Below, in pieces: positions 20,352 to 29,626 of a stretch of 39,952 nt of DNA. The translations under genes were made by a program, and so were the position numbers. The stretch is from Gammaproteobacteria bacterium (GTDB lineage: Bacteria > Pseudomonadota > Gammaproteobacteria > Steroidobacterales > MnTg04), in contig JAPUGL010000060.1 in assembly GCA_027292775.1 (NCBI GenBank), positions 1 to 39,952 on the forward strand, given 5' to 3'. Positions within the stretch are counted from its first letter, which is position 1, and each line of letters starts with the position of its first letter. The notes beneath the pieces are model-generated. The model saw only the letters and a list, made by a program, of their open reading frames with translations, ran no database searches and had not been told where the DNA came from.

Positions 20352-20914
20352 GATCCTTCCTCGTCGGGGGTCCTGACAAGCAGGCCATCCCGGTTGTCAC
20401 CGATCAGCCGATAACGGACTGTGCTGGCTTCGCGGAAAAAATGTACCTCGAATGTACTGATATCGCCGCTGCTGAGGAGGATAATTTGCGGGCCCGGGGC
20501 TTCCTCGTCGTCGGATGCAGGTAACTGCACATCGCGATCGTCAACGAAAAGTTCGATAACGATGTCCTCCGGCAGCGTCCGCGACCGAAAGATTTCGTCG
20601 TCTGCCATCGGCACCCAAAGGCTGATCATGTTGCCGGCATCATCGGGGCGCCGGTCATAAAGAAAAAAACGATAGCTTCCGTCTTCGATCTCAAGACCGA
20701 TAGTACGCCCCTGGAACACCGCTTGTTCTCGCGCCATCTCCAACAAGGCATGCAGGCGCCTGGTTTCCCTTGCAACATCCCTGTCGGGATCCATGATGCC
20801 GGTGGAGAAGACCGCCATCGCGGTCCCGATCGCCATGATAACGAGCACGACGAGAATTTCGAGTAGGGTAAAGCCGCCCTGGACCTTGTGCGAGCGCGCT
20901 AGAATATTAAGCAT
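20348..20914 (-). CDS. gspH: type II secretion system minor pseudopilin H
   Basis: MLNILARSHKVQGGFTLLEILVVLVIMAIGTAMAVFSTG; start set at ATG 20914 since the longer ORF overlaps gspG. Confidence 0.9.
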   Translation of the reverse strand: MLNILARSHKVQGGFTLLEILVVLVIMAIGTAMAVFSTGIMDPDRDVARETRRLHALLEMAREQAVFQGRTIGLEIEDGSYRFFLYDRRPDDAGNMISLWVPMADDEIFRSRTLPEDIVIELFVDDRDVQLPASDDEEAPGPQIILLSSGDISTFEVHFFREASTVRYRLIGDNRDGLLVRTPDEEGS

Positions 20915-20949
20915 TTGACCAGAGACACAGGCGACGACTGCGCTGCGTA

Positions 20950-21393
20950 TTATTCGTCGAGATTCCAGTTGCCGATGTCGGCGTCGCCGTCCACGCCATC
21001 CGGCAGTCCATCCGACCCAAAGGAATAGATATCGACTCGCCCGTTCCGTCCGGGATAAAGATATTGATAGGGCGAGTTCCACGGATCCATTCTCAGTCTT
21101 TCGATATATCCGTCCGTCGCATACTTGGGTAGATTGCTTCCAGCAGGTTTCCGCACCAAAGCTTCCAGGCCTTGCTCGGTAGTCGGGTACCTCGAATTGT
21201 CTATTCGATACATTTTTAGCGCAGCTTCGATGGTCTGTATATCGATTTTTGCCCGGGTAATCCGTGCCTGTTCGACCCGGTCGATGATATTGGGAGCGAT
21301 AATCGCAGCAAGAATACCGAGGATTACGACGACCACCATGATCTCGATCAGGGTAAACCCGCCGTTGACGACCGAGGGTTTTATTGCGTTCAT
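20950..21393 (-). CDS. gspG: type II secretion system major pseudopilin G
   Basis: NGGFTLIEIMVVVVILGILAAIIAPNIIDRVEQARITRAKIDIQTIEAALKMYRIDNSRYPTTEQGLEALV; canonical GspG. Confidence 0.97.
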   Translation of the reverse strand: MNAIKPSVVNGGFTLIEIMVVVVILGILAAIIAPNIIDRVEQARITRAKIDIQTIEAALKMYRIDNSRYPTTEQGLEALVRKPAGSNLPKYATDGYIERLRMDPWNSPYQYLYPGRNGRVDIYSFGSDGLPDGVDGDADIGNWNLDE

Positions 21394-21465
21394 TGCTTGG
21401 ACACCGTTAGCCTAGGAAGATCAGAGCTTCCCTACAGGCCTACATGATAGCAGAGCACAGGAATT

Positions 21466-22065
21466 TTGAGGGTGAAAGTCGCTGATATTCCCGGACAACC
21501 GGTTGCCCTAACGGCTATTGCGATGGCTGCGCTCAGCCTGCTTTTTTTGGCGATCGGCGATCCCGCACGCGAGTGGTTTCAATACGACCGTGACGCGGTT
21601 TTAGCTGGCGAGATATGGCGGTTGGTGACGGCTCATCTGGTGCACCTGGGCGTGGGCCACACAGCGTTGAACCTGGTCGCGCTGTTCCTGGTTTACTGGT
21701 TTCTCGGAAACGAGTTTACCCTGGGGCAATGGGCCTGGGTCAGCGGCTTAGCCGTAGCGATGATCGCGGTCGGCTTTGTCTGGCTTCGGCCGGAGCTGCT
21801 CTGGTACGTCGGTTTATCGGGTCTGTTGCATGGCTGGCTCGTTGCCGGGGCGGCCCGCAGATTATGGCGGAGACACAAAGACGGACTGATCCTGCTGAGC
21901 GTCGTGCTGATCAAGGGATTCTATGAGCAACTGGCCGGACCCTTGCCGGGCAGTGAGCTGGCAAGCGGCGGACCGGTGGTGGTAGACGCGCACTGGTTCG
22001 GAATACTCGGCGGCTTGATCGGCGCATGGAGTCTGAGGCTGCACAATCGCTCAACTGGCGTATAA
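21466..22065 (+). CDS. rhombosortase-like rhomboid intramembrane serine protease
   Basis: About six TM segments; IWRLVTAHLVHLGVGHTALNLVALFLVYWFLGNEF, catalytic-type GLSGLLHG, later VVVDAHWFGILGGLIG; compact like rhombosortases. Confidence 0.8.
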   Translation: MRVKVADIPGQPVALTAIAMAALSLLFLAIGDPAREWFQYDRDAVLAGEIWRLVTAHLVHLGVGHTALNLVALFLVYWFLGNEFTLGQWAWVSGLAVAMIAVGFVWLRPELLWYVGLSGLLHGWLVAGAARRLWRRHKDGLILLSVVLIKGFYEQLAGPLPGSELASGGPVVVDAHWFGILGGLIGAWSLRLHNRSTGV

Positions 22066-22088
22066 TTGCGCGCTTTCGTGTTGCCCGA

Positions 22089-22258
22089 CATAGGAGTCTG
22101 TCGGACTTAGGACTAATCTACTGCGGCGGCGGGAAATCGGTTCAAATTTTCGATCATTCTCGTTGAATGGCCCTGCTATTCGCCTCGAATAATCGAAAGT
22201 CTCCTGTCGAATTCCCACATGCCTCGCGGCGATCGCCTGAATCAGACAGACTCCTGTG
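22089..22258. repeat. nested inverted-repeat element upstream of fabD
   Basis: Outer arms CATAGGAGTCTGTCGG (22089-22104) and CAGACAGACTCCTGTG (22243-22258) pair at 14 of 16 positions; inner TTCGATCATTC / GAATAATCGAA pairs with one mismatch. Confidence 0.6.
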
Positions 22259-22292
22259 CCGGGTGGCGCAACAAATTCGAGTGAGGTAATTC

Positions 22293-23240
22293 ATGTCGCT
22301 GGCATATGTTTATCCGGGGCAAGGGTCACAAGCAGTTGGCATGCTCGCCGATCTTGCCGATGCCTACCCAATCGTCAATGAGTCATTCGCCGAAGCCTCC
22401 GCGGCACTGGGTTACGATCTGTGGCAGGTCAGCCAACACGGTCCGGCGGAGAAGCTCAACCAGACCCCGGTGACACAGCCGGCGTTGCTGGCGGCCGGGG
22501 TCGCCGTTTTTCGCCTCTGGCGACAACTTGGCGGCCGGCAGGCGACGATCATGGCGGGTCACAGCCTGGGTGAGTACACGGCGCTGGTGTGCGCCGGCGT
22601 GATCGATTTTGGCGATGCTGTAAAACTGGTTGAATACCGGGGTCAAGCGATGCAGGAGGCGGTCCCGGAAGACGCGGGGGCGATGGCGGCGATTCTGGGC
22701 CTCGATGACGAGCAGGTGGTTCGAGCCTGCAGCCAGGCCGCTGGTGACGAAATCGTTTCGGCGGTGAACTTCAATTCACCTGGCCAGGTTGTCATCGCCG
22801 GCCAGTCGGCTGCGGTCGATCGGGCGATCGTCGAAGCGAAGCAAATGGGGGCGCGAAAGATCATCCCATTGCCGGTCAGCGTTCCGTCCCATTGTGCCCT
22901 GATGAAAGGTGCCGCCGACAAACTGGCTCAGCGCCTGGAAGAAGTCGAATTCAGACCTGCCACAATGCCGGTTGTGCAGAATGTCGATGCAAAGGTATGC
23001 GGCTCAACAGAGGAAATTAGAAGCGCGTTGGTCAGGCAGCTTTACTTGCCGGTACGCTGGGTCGAGTGCGTACAATACATGGCGAGTAATGGAGTCGACA
23101 ATTTGCTTGAATGCGGGCCCGGCAAGGTTCTTGCGGGCCTGAATCGCAGGATCGATCGCGGCATGGGCATGTATTCGGTTTATGATTCAGGGAGCCTGAA
23201 GGCGGCATTGGAAAAAACAGCGGGAAGCGGAAATGAGTGA
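22293..23240 (+). CDS. fabD: malonyl-CoA:ACP transacylase
   Basis: YVYPGQGSQAVGML, MAGHSLGEYTALVCAG; FabD. Confidence 0.97.
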   Translation: MSLAYVYPGQGSQAVGMLADLADAYPIVNESFAEASAALGYDLWQVSQHGPAEKLNQTPVTQPALLAAGVAVFRLWRQLGGRQATIMAGHSLGEYTALVCAGVIDFGDAVKLVEYRGQAMQEAVPEDAGAMAAILGLDDEQVVRACSQAAGDEIVSAVNFNSPGQVVIAGQSAAVDRAIVEAKQMGARKIIPLPVSVPSHCALMKGAADKLAQRLEEVEFRPATMPVVQNVDAKVCGSTEEIRSALVRQLYLPVRWVECVQYMASNGVDNLLECGPGKVLAGLNRRIDRGMGMYSVYDSGSLKAALEKTAGSGNE

Positions 23241-23985
23241 AAAAACTCTGCAAGGAAAAATGGCCCTGGTAACCGGAGCATCGCGTGGTATCGGGCAGGC
23301 CATAGCGTTGCGAATCGGCGAGCTCGGGGCCGTAGTTGTTGGCACGTCTACTTCGGAGCAGGGCGCGGCCGGTATTAGCGACAGGCTGGAGCAAGCGGGC
23401 ATAGGCGGGCGCGGAGCGGTACTCGATGTGGCAGATCAGGATTCCGTAGATCGCCTGATCAGCGACATCGGCATAAACGAAGGAGCTCCGGCTATCCTGG
23501 TCAATAATGCGGGCATCACCCGTGACAACCTGTTGATGCGCATGAAAAGCGACGAATGGGATGAGATTATCAATACCAACCTTAGCTCCGTTTACCGAAT
23601 GAGCAAGGCCTGTTTGAGGGGCATGATGAAAGCGAGGGAAGGCAGGATTATCAATATCACCTCGGTAGTCGGTTTGATGGGCAACGCCGGGCAATGTAAT
23701 TATGCGGCTGCGAAAGCGGGAATGATCGGGTTCACCAAGGCGCTGGCCAGAGAGATCGGTTCTCGCAACATCACGGTCAATGCGGTCGCGCCCGGGTTTA
23801 TCGAAACCGACATGACCCGCTCAATGACCGACGAGCAACGCCAGGCACTGATCGATCAGGTGCCGTTGATTCGGTTGGGTTCGGTGGACGATATTGCCGC
23901 TGCGGTTGGGTTCCTGGCTTCGCCGTCGGCGGGATATATCACAGGCGAAACTCTGAATATCAATGGCGGGATGCACATGGTCTGA
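23233..23985 (+). CDS. fabG: 3-oxoacyl-ACP reductase
   Basis: MALVTGASRGIGQAIA, NNAGITRDNLLMRMK, YAAAKAGMIGFTKALARE, GGMHMV C-terminus. Confidence 0.97.
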   Translation: MSEKTLQGKMALVTGASRGIGQAIALRIGELGAVVVGTSTSEQGAAGISDRLEQAGIGGRGAVLDVADQDSVDRLISDIGINEGAPAILVNNAGITRDNLLMRMKSDEWDEIINTNLSSVYRMSKACLRGMMKAREGRIINITSVVGLMGNAGQCNYAAAKAGMIGFTKALAREIGSRNITVNAVAPGFIETDMTRSMTDEQRQALIDQVPLIRLGSVDDIAAAVGFLASPSAGYITGETLNINGGMHMV

Positions 23986-24054
23986 GTCTAATGGCGGGTA
24001 AAGACATAGAATCGCCGTGAAATCCATGTAAAATTAGTCTCTTGTCAAGCAAAC

Positions 24055-24071
24055 AGTCCGACAGACTGCTA
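24055..24071. repeat. copy of the fabD-upstream repeat core, in the fabG-acpP intergenic region
   Basis: AGTCCGACAGACTGCTA; its reverse complement matches 22091-22107 (TAGGAGTCTGTCGGACT) at 16 of 17 positions, including an identical 13-mer AGTCTGTCGGACT. Confidence 0.6.
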
Positions 24072-24159
24072 GATTGCCCCAAGACATTTAAATACAATAA
24101 GCGGCCGCAGTGGGTCAGTCAGCCCGCGGCAACGGTTTTTTGATGAGGACGAGCACACA

Positions 24160-24402
24160 ATGAGCAATATTGAAGAACAGGTAAAACAGATTGTCGCCGA
24201 GCAATTGGGCGTCAAGGTTGAAGAAGTCACCAACGAAGCATCATTTGTTGACGACCTTGGTGCGGATTCTCTGGATACCGTCGAGCTGGTGATGGCCTTG
24301 GAAGAGGAGTTCGATACCGAAATCCCGGATGAAGAGGCCGAAAAAATCACCACTGTTCAGTTGGCCATCGATTACGTCAAAGATAAAAATACTGACTCCT
24401 GA
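24160..24402 (+). CDS. acpP: acyl carrier protein
   Basis: [69 protein letters not shown] phosphopantetheine site. Confidence 0.98.
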   Translation: MSNIEEQVKQIVAEQLGVKVEEVTNEASFVDDLGADSLDTVELVMALEEEFDTEIPDEEAEKITTVQLAIDYVKDKNTDS

Positions 24403-24475
24403 TCGTAGTATCATGCCGCGGCCATGGACCGACCGTGGCTCGTCATAAAAACTTCTGTTTTGTGCAGGTGAAGAA

Positions 24476-25720
24476 TTGGCCAAGCGACGAGTAGTAGTCA
24501 CCGGTCTGGGGATCGTTTCTCCCGTGGGCAATACTGTGAGCGATGCTTGGCAGAACATCGTGTCCGGCAAAAGTGGCATCGGCCAGATTACTCGTATGGA
24601 TACCAGCCTGTTTACGACGCATATCGGCGGTCCGGTGCGGAACTTCGATGTTGGCGATTACATCGACAAGAAAGACGCCAGGAAAATGGACCCGTTCATC
24701 CATTACGGTATCGCGGCATCGGAACAGGCGATCGCCGATTCCGGGCTGGAAATCACGGACGACAACCGGCATCGAATTGGCATTGCCGTTGGTGCTGGTA
24801 TTGGTGGCCTGGAAACGATCGAGGCGAGCCACAGCAAGTACATCGATTCGGGCAAGCCAAGAAAAATATCGCCGTTTTTCATTCCCTCCAGCATCATCAA
24901 TATGGTGGCCGGACATGTTTCCATCCGTAACAAACTGACCGGGCCCAACTTCTCTCTGGTCACGGCGTGCACGACCGCGACCCACTGCATAGGATTCGGG
25001 ATGCGGGCAATCCAGTATGGTGATGCGGAAGTGATGGTTGCAGGTGGCTGCGAGATGGCCACAACCGTGTTGGGTCTGGGTGGGTTTTGTTCAGCCCGCG
25101 CGTTGTCCACCCGAAACGATGATCCGGAAAAAGCCAGCCGGCCATGGGATGCCGAACGGGATGGATTTGTTTTGTCCGACGGTGCCGGTTGTGTGGTGCT
25201 GGAAGAATACGAGCATGCGCAGCAACGCGGCGCTAATATCCTTGCCGAATTAACCGGCTTTGGCATGAGTGCCGACGCCTTTCATATGACGGCGCCGCTG
25301 GAATCGGGCGCGGGCGCGAGCCTGTGTATGGAAAATGCGTTGGCGGATGCCCAGCTTAATCCCGATGAAGTCGATTACATAAATGCTCATGGTACATCGA
25401 CGCCGCTCGGCGACATTGCCGAGACCCTGGCGATCAAACAGGCGTTTGGCGACCATGCCTACCGGCTGGCGGTTAGTTCGACGAAGTCGATGACCGGTCA
25501 TTTGCTCGGTGCCGCAGGCGGCGTCGAAGCCATATTCAGCATATTGGCGATACGCGACCAGGTCGCGCCGCCCACCATCAACCTGGAACATGCCGATCCC
25601 GATTGTGATCTGGACTATGTTCCCAACGAGGCGCGCGAGATGCACCTGCGGGTCGCAGTTTCTAACTCTTTCGGATTCGGTGGCACGAACGGTACGCTGG
25701 TGTTCGTACAGCCCAATTGA
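24476..25720 (+). CDS. fabF: beta-ketoacyl-ACP synthase II
   Basis: [75 protein letters not shown] start. Confidence 0.97.
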   Translation: MAKRRVVVTGLGIVSPVGNTVSDAWQNIVSGKSGIGQITRMDTSLFTTHIGGPVRNFDVGDYIDKKDARKMDPFIHYGIAASEQAIADSGLEITDDNRHRIGIAVGAGIGGLETIEASHSKYIDSGKPRKISPFFIPSSIINMVAGHVSIRNKLTGPNFSLVTACTTATHCIGFGMRAIQYGDAEVMVAGGCEMATTVLGLGGFCSARALSTRNDDPEKASRPWDAERDGFVLSDGAGCVVLEEYEHAQQRGANILAELTGFGMSADAFHMTAPLESGAGASLCMENALADAQLNPDEVDYINAHGTSTPLGDIAETLAIKQAFGDHAYRLAVSSTKSMTGHLLGAAGGVEAIFSILAIRDQVAPPTINLEHADPDCDLDYVPNEAREMHLRVAVSNSFGFGGTNGTLVFVQPN

Positions 25721-27108
25721 TTTCCCGAAGTATCAGTCAGCTGGCTTCCGGCGGTGACGACAACAATCGTCATTTCCATGTTGAAACGAATTCGGCCGCC
25801 GTCGATCTGGCATGGCTGCATCAGAAAAACCCCGAACGATACCCCTATCTGCTGCAAAGCGCAGCCTCCGGGACGGCACAAGGGCGTTTCGATATCCTGT
25901 TTGCGTTCCCGCGCGAGTCGATTGTTCTAGACTCGGAATTCAAGTTGAATGACGGCCGGACAGGCGATTTCCTTACGGCTCTCGATACCGCCTGGCGTTC
26001 GGAACGGGTCGCTGAACGGTCGCATGGCCTGCCTTTTACCGGCGGCTGGTTTCTGTATCTCGCCTATGAACTGGCCGGCCAGGTGGAGCCGGGCCTGTGC
26101 CTGATGACGGACCCGGATATGCCGATAGCCATCGCGACTCGAATTCCGGTAGCGGCCATTAGCGATCGGCAATCGGGTCAGACCTATCTGGTCGCAGAGT
26201 CAGGCCACGAACAGTGTCTCAAGCAACTTTCAAAGGATCTTGCTGGTGGGTTCGAGGAGGAATCCTCCGGGTCGTTGCTGTCTGGATTACTTCAAGAGGA
26301 TCCCGAACAGATTTATCTCGACGCGGTGGAGACCGCCAGGCGATTTATCTATGACGGCGATATTTTCCAGGCCAATCTGTCCCGACAGTGGCGCGGTAAA
26401 CTGTTGCCGGGTACCAACCCGGCGCAAGTGTACCGTCGCCTGTGCAGCGCCAACCCGGCGCCGTTTGCGGGGCTGGCGCGTTGGCAGAATCACACAGTTA
26501 TCAGCTCGTCGCCGGAACGTCTGCTGAAAATTTCCAACGGCTATGCAGAGTCGCGACCGATCGCCGGAACCCGTCCCCGCGATCATCGGCGGACAAAAGA
26601 TTCTGCCATGCGCGAGGAATTGCTTCGTCATCCCAAGGAAAGGGCAGAACACATCATGCTGATCGATCTTGAACGCAACGACCTGGGTCGGGTGTGTCGT
26701 CCGGGCTCGGTCGAAGTAGACGAGATGATGAGCCTGGAAAGCTATGCCCATGTTCATCACATCGTTTCCAACGTGCGTGGCCGCCTCCGCGAGGAAGTCT
26801 CGCCGGGACAGGTCATCAGGGCGATGTTTCCGGGCGGCACCATTACCGGTTGCCCGAAAGTGCGCTGCATGGAAATTATCTCCCAACTGGAAGGGGCGCC
26901 GCGCGGAGCATATACCGGCTCAATGGGTTATCTGAATCGCGACGGCAGCGCCGATCTCAATATCCTGATTCGAACCTTGGTGCAGGATGGCGATCAAATC
27001 AGCCTGCGGGCCGGCAGCGGCATCGTCGCGGATTCGGTCGCCCGGGAAGAACTTGCAGAAAGCCGGGCGAAAGCCAAGGGACTTATTCTGGCATTGGGAG
27101 CGGCCTGA
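25717..27108 (+). CDS. pabB: aminodeoxychorismate synthase component I (PabB-like), PIAGT variant
   Basis: Chorismate-binding domain: [74 protein letters not shown] start overlaps the fabF stop; followed by pabC. Confidence 0.88.
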   Translation: MISRSISQLASGGDDNNRHFHVETNSAAVDLAWLHQKNPERYPYLLQSAASGTAQGRFDILFAFPRESIVLDSEFKLNDGRTGDFLTALDTAWRSERVAERSHGLPFTGGWFLYLAYELAGQVEPGLCLMTDPDMPIAIATRIPVAAISDRQSGQTYLVAESGHEQCLKQLSKDLAGGFEEESSGSLLSGLLQEDPEQIYLDAVETARRFIYDGDIFQANLSRQWRGKLLPGTNPAQVYRRLCSANPAPFAGLARWQNHTVISSSPERLLKISNGYAESRPIAGTRPRDHRRTKDSAMREELLRHPKERAEHIMLIDLERNDLGRVCRPGSVEVDEMMSLESYAHVHHIVSNVRGRLREEVSPGQVIRAMFPGGTITGCPKVRCMEIISQLEGAPRGAYTGSMGYLNRDGSADLNILIRTLVQDGDQISLRAGSGIVADSVAREELAESRAKAKGLILALGAA

Positions 27109-27948
27109 GTGACAGTCCGCTTCATTGTCGACGGGCGCGACTGTGAATCGATTCCCGCCAGCGACCGTGGGCTGCTGTATGGTGACGGTCTTTTTGAAAC
27201 CATGGCTGCCTGGGACGGCCACATCGTCTTACTGGAAGATCACCTCGAGCGGCTCAGCCTTGGCGCTGACAGACTCGGGTTGCCGATACCCGACATGGAA
27301 GTTTTGCGCGGCGAAGTTATTGGCTTGCTGCCGAGGCAGGGCAGGGCGGTCATCAAGCTAATTCTGACCCGAGGTAGCGGGGGGCGCGGTTACCGCCAAC
27401 CCGAAAAAATAAAAATTCGTCGCATCGTCAGCTTGCATCCATGGCCGGATTATCCTGAAACCTGGGCCAAGGATGGAATAGCGGTGCGGCTTTGCGAGAC
27501 GCGCCTCGCAAGCGACCCGGTTCTTGCCGGGATGAAAACCTTGAATAGATTGCACCAGGTGCTGGCCAGGGCAGAATGGGACGATCCGAATGTCGCAGAA
27601 GGCCTGATGATGGATGCGGATGGCCGCGTCGTTTGTGGCACTATGAGCAATCTGTTTTTGGTGCGGTCCGGCGCCTTGGTAACACCGGATCTCGAGTATT
27701 CAGGCGTGGCCGGTGTGATGCGAAAACAAATCCTCAAAATTGCCGCGCAAATGGATATAGAGATTCAGGAACGGGCGGTGAGTCTGGACGATCTGTCGCA
27801 GGCGGATGAAATATTTGTCAGTAATTCATTGATCTTGATTTGGCCGGTCCGGCAACTGGACGGTCAGGTCTGCGCGACCGGCCCGTTGACAAGCCGGCTT
27901 CGGCATGCACTGGAATCCAGTTTGTCGACGGCGGTCGTGACCCCATGA
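27109..27948 (+). CDS. pabC: aminodeoxychorismate lyase (PLP fold-type IV)
   Basis: ASDRGLLYGDGLFETMAAWDG, MKTLNRLHQVLARAEW, GTMSNLFLV; GTG start directly after the pabB stop. Confidence 0.93.
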   Translation: MTVRFIVDGRDCESIPASDRGLLYGDGLFETMAAWDGHIVLLEDHLERLSLGADRLGLPIPDMEVLRGEVIGLLPRQGRAVIKLILTRGSGGRGYRQPEKIKIRRIVSLHPWPDYPETWAKDGIAVRLCETRLASDPVLAGMKTLNRLHQVLARAEWDDPNVAEGLMMDADGRVVCGTMSNLFLVRSGALVTPDLEYSGVAGVMRKQILKIAAQMDIEIQERAVSLDDLSQADEIFVSNSLILIWPVRQLDGQVCATGPLTSRLRHALESSLSTAVVTP

Positions 27949-28985
27949 GCCGTATGGGGAAAGGCCTGGCGTTGTTACTCTTGCTGGCCGGTCTGGGCAT
28001 AATCACCACCGTATTCCTGCTCAATCGGGCGATGAACGCTCGCCTGAGCCTCGCTGAAGGCAGCGAAGTTTTATGGGTCAGTCCCGGGCTCAGCCTGGCT
28101 GGCCTGGTTCGGGAATTGGAGCGAAGAGAAATACTTTGCTGCCCGCGCGCCTTCACGCTGATTGCGCGAATCTCTGGCGATGCGACCCGGATCAAGGCCG
28201 GCGAATACCTTCTTGCAGTGGGGATGACTGCTGATGACCTCCTTCAGGCACTCGTTCAAGGTGACGTGATAAAGCACAGTTTTACGATCATCGAAGGATG
28301 GACGGTCAGGGAACTCCTGCAAGCGCTGGCCACCGAGGAAGCGCTGGAACAGGACATGCTCGAAAACTACGATAGCGCGGCAGAATCATTGATGGATCGG
28401 TTCGGCGAATCCGGATTGCATGCGGAAGGGCAGTTTCTGCCCGAAACATATCAATTTGTGCGTGGAGAGCGGGTCAGCGATGTACTGCGCCGCGCGCATG
28501 TCGATCTGCTGGAGCAACTGGAGCAGGCGTGGCAGGGGCGAGAGTCCGGGCTGCCATTTGATACCTCTTATGAGGCATTGGTCCTGGCATCCATCGTTGA
28601 AAAAGAAACGGCGCTGGCTGCTGAGCGGCCGGTCATCGCCGGTGTATTCGTGCGGCGCCTGCAGCATCGTATGCGCCTGCAGACCGATCCAACCGTCATC
28701 TATGGGCTTGGTCCGAAATTCGACGGCAATCTGACCCGTCAGCATCTCGATACAGACACGCCCTACAACACCTATACACGTGCTGGTTTGCCGCCGACGC
28801 CGATCGCATTGCCAGGAGCCCGAGCGATTGCCGCGGTGATGCACCCGGAACCGGGTAATGCACTGTATTTTGTCGCGACCGGGGCGGGAGACGGAGGTCA
28901 TCATTTTTCCGCCACACTTGAAGAGCATAACCAGGCTGTGCAGGATTACCTGCGGCAGCTCAGACAAAACAGGAACAACCCATGA
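27945..28985 (+). CDS. mltG: endolytic murein transglycosylase (YceG-like)
   Basis: N-terminal TM then LVLASIVEKETALAAERPVIAGVFVRRLQHRMRLQTDPTVIYGLG and YNTYTRAGLPPTPIALPGARAIAAVMHPEP; ATGA overlap with pabC. Confidence 0.95.
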   Translation: MSRMGKGLALLLLLAGLGIITTVFLLNRAMNARLSLAEGSEVLWVSPGLSLAGLVRELERREILCCPRAFTLIARISGDATRIKAGEYLLAVGMTADDLLQALVQGDVIKHSFTIIEGWTVRELLQALATEEALEQDMLENYDSAAESLMDRFGESGLHAEGQFLPETYQFVRGERVSDVLRRAHVDLLEQLEQAWQGRESGLPFDTSYEALVLASIVEKETALAAERPVIAGVFVRRLQHRMRLQTDPTVIYGLGPKFDGNLTRQHLDTDTPYNTYTRAGLPPTPIALPGARAIAAVMHPEPGNALYFVATGAGDGGHHFSATLEEHNQAVQDYLRQLRQNRNNP

Positions 28986-29608
28986 TCGGCCGGTTGATTA
29001 CACTGGAAGGGCTCGAAGGCGTCGGCAAATCCACGAACATGGAATTCATCCAGCGCAAACTGCAGGAAGCAGGCATCGATGTAGACGTCACGCGAGAACC
29101 GGGCGGCACACCGTTGGCCGAAAAAATCCGTGCGTTGGTTCTGGACACAGCGGATGAACCATTGCCTGATCTTTGCGAGTTACTGCTGATATTTGCTGCG
29201 CGTTCTGCGCACCTTGAAAATCGCATCAGGCCGGCTCTCGACCACGGACGGTGGGTACTTTGCGATCGTTTTACCGATGCGACTTTCGCCTACCAGGGAG
29301 GAGGGCGGGGACTGCCTCTCGAGATCATCGCCAGGCTGGAGGGTTTGGTCCAGTCGGGTCTAAAGCCAGACCTGACGATTTTGCTGGATACACCGGTTGA
29401 AATCGGGCTGGAGAGAATACGCGAGCGTGGCGGCACCGATCGCTTTGAAAGCCAGCGTCTCGAATTCTTTCAGCGGGCGCGCGAGGTTTATCTATCACGT
29501 GCGCAACAAGAGCCCGAAAGATGCGTCGTGGTTGATGCCAACAGGCCACTCACGCAGGTCCAGGATGACCTGGCAAAGATAATTGAGGTATATTTAAGTA
29601 ACTTCTAA
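28982..29608 (+). CDS. tmk: thymidylate kinase
   Basis: LITLEGLEGVGKSTNMEFIQRKL, TREPGGTPLAEKIR, DRFTDATFAYQGGGRGL; ATGA overlap with mltG. Confidence 0.97.
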   Translation: MIGRLITLEGLEGVGKSTNMEFIQRKLQEAGIDVDVTREPGGTPLAEKIRALVLDTADEPLPDLCELLLIFAARSAHLENRIRPALDHGRWVLCDRFTDATFAYQGGGRGLPLEIIARLEGLVQSGLKPDLTILLDTPVEIGLERIRERGGTDRFESQRLEFFQRAREVYLSRAQQEPERCVVVDANRPLTQVQDDLAKIIEVYLSNF

Positions 29609-29626
29609 CAATACCAGGCTAGTTCA

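Noticed and set aside
20914-21082. N-terminal extension of GspH in the supplied ORF
   Set aside because: It overlaps gspG coding sequence; the prepilin leader starts at MLNILARSHKVQGGFTLLE.
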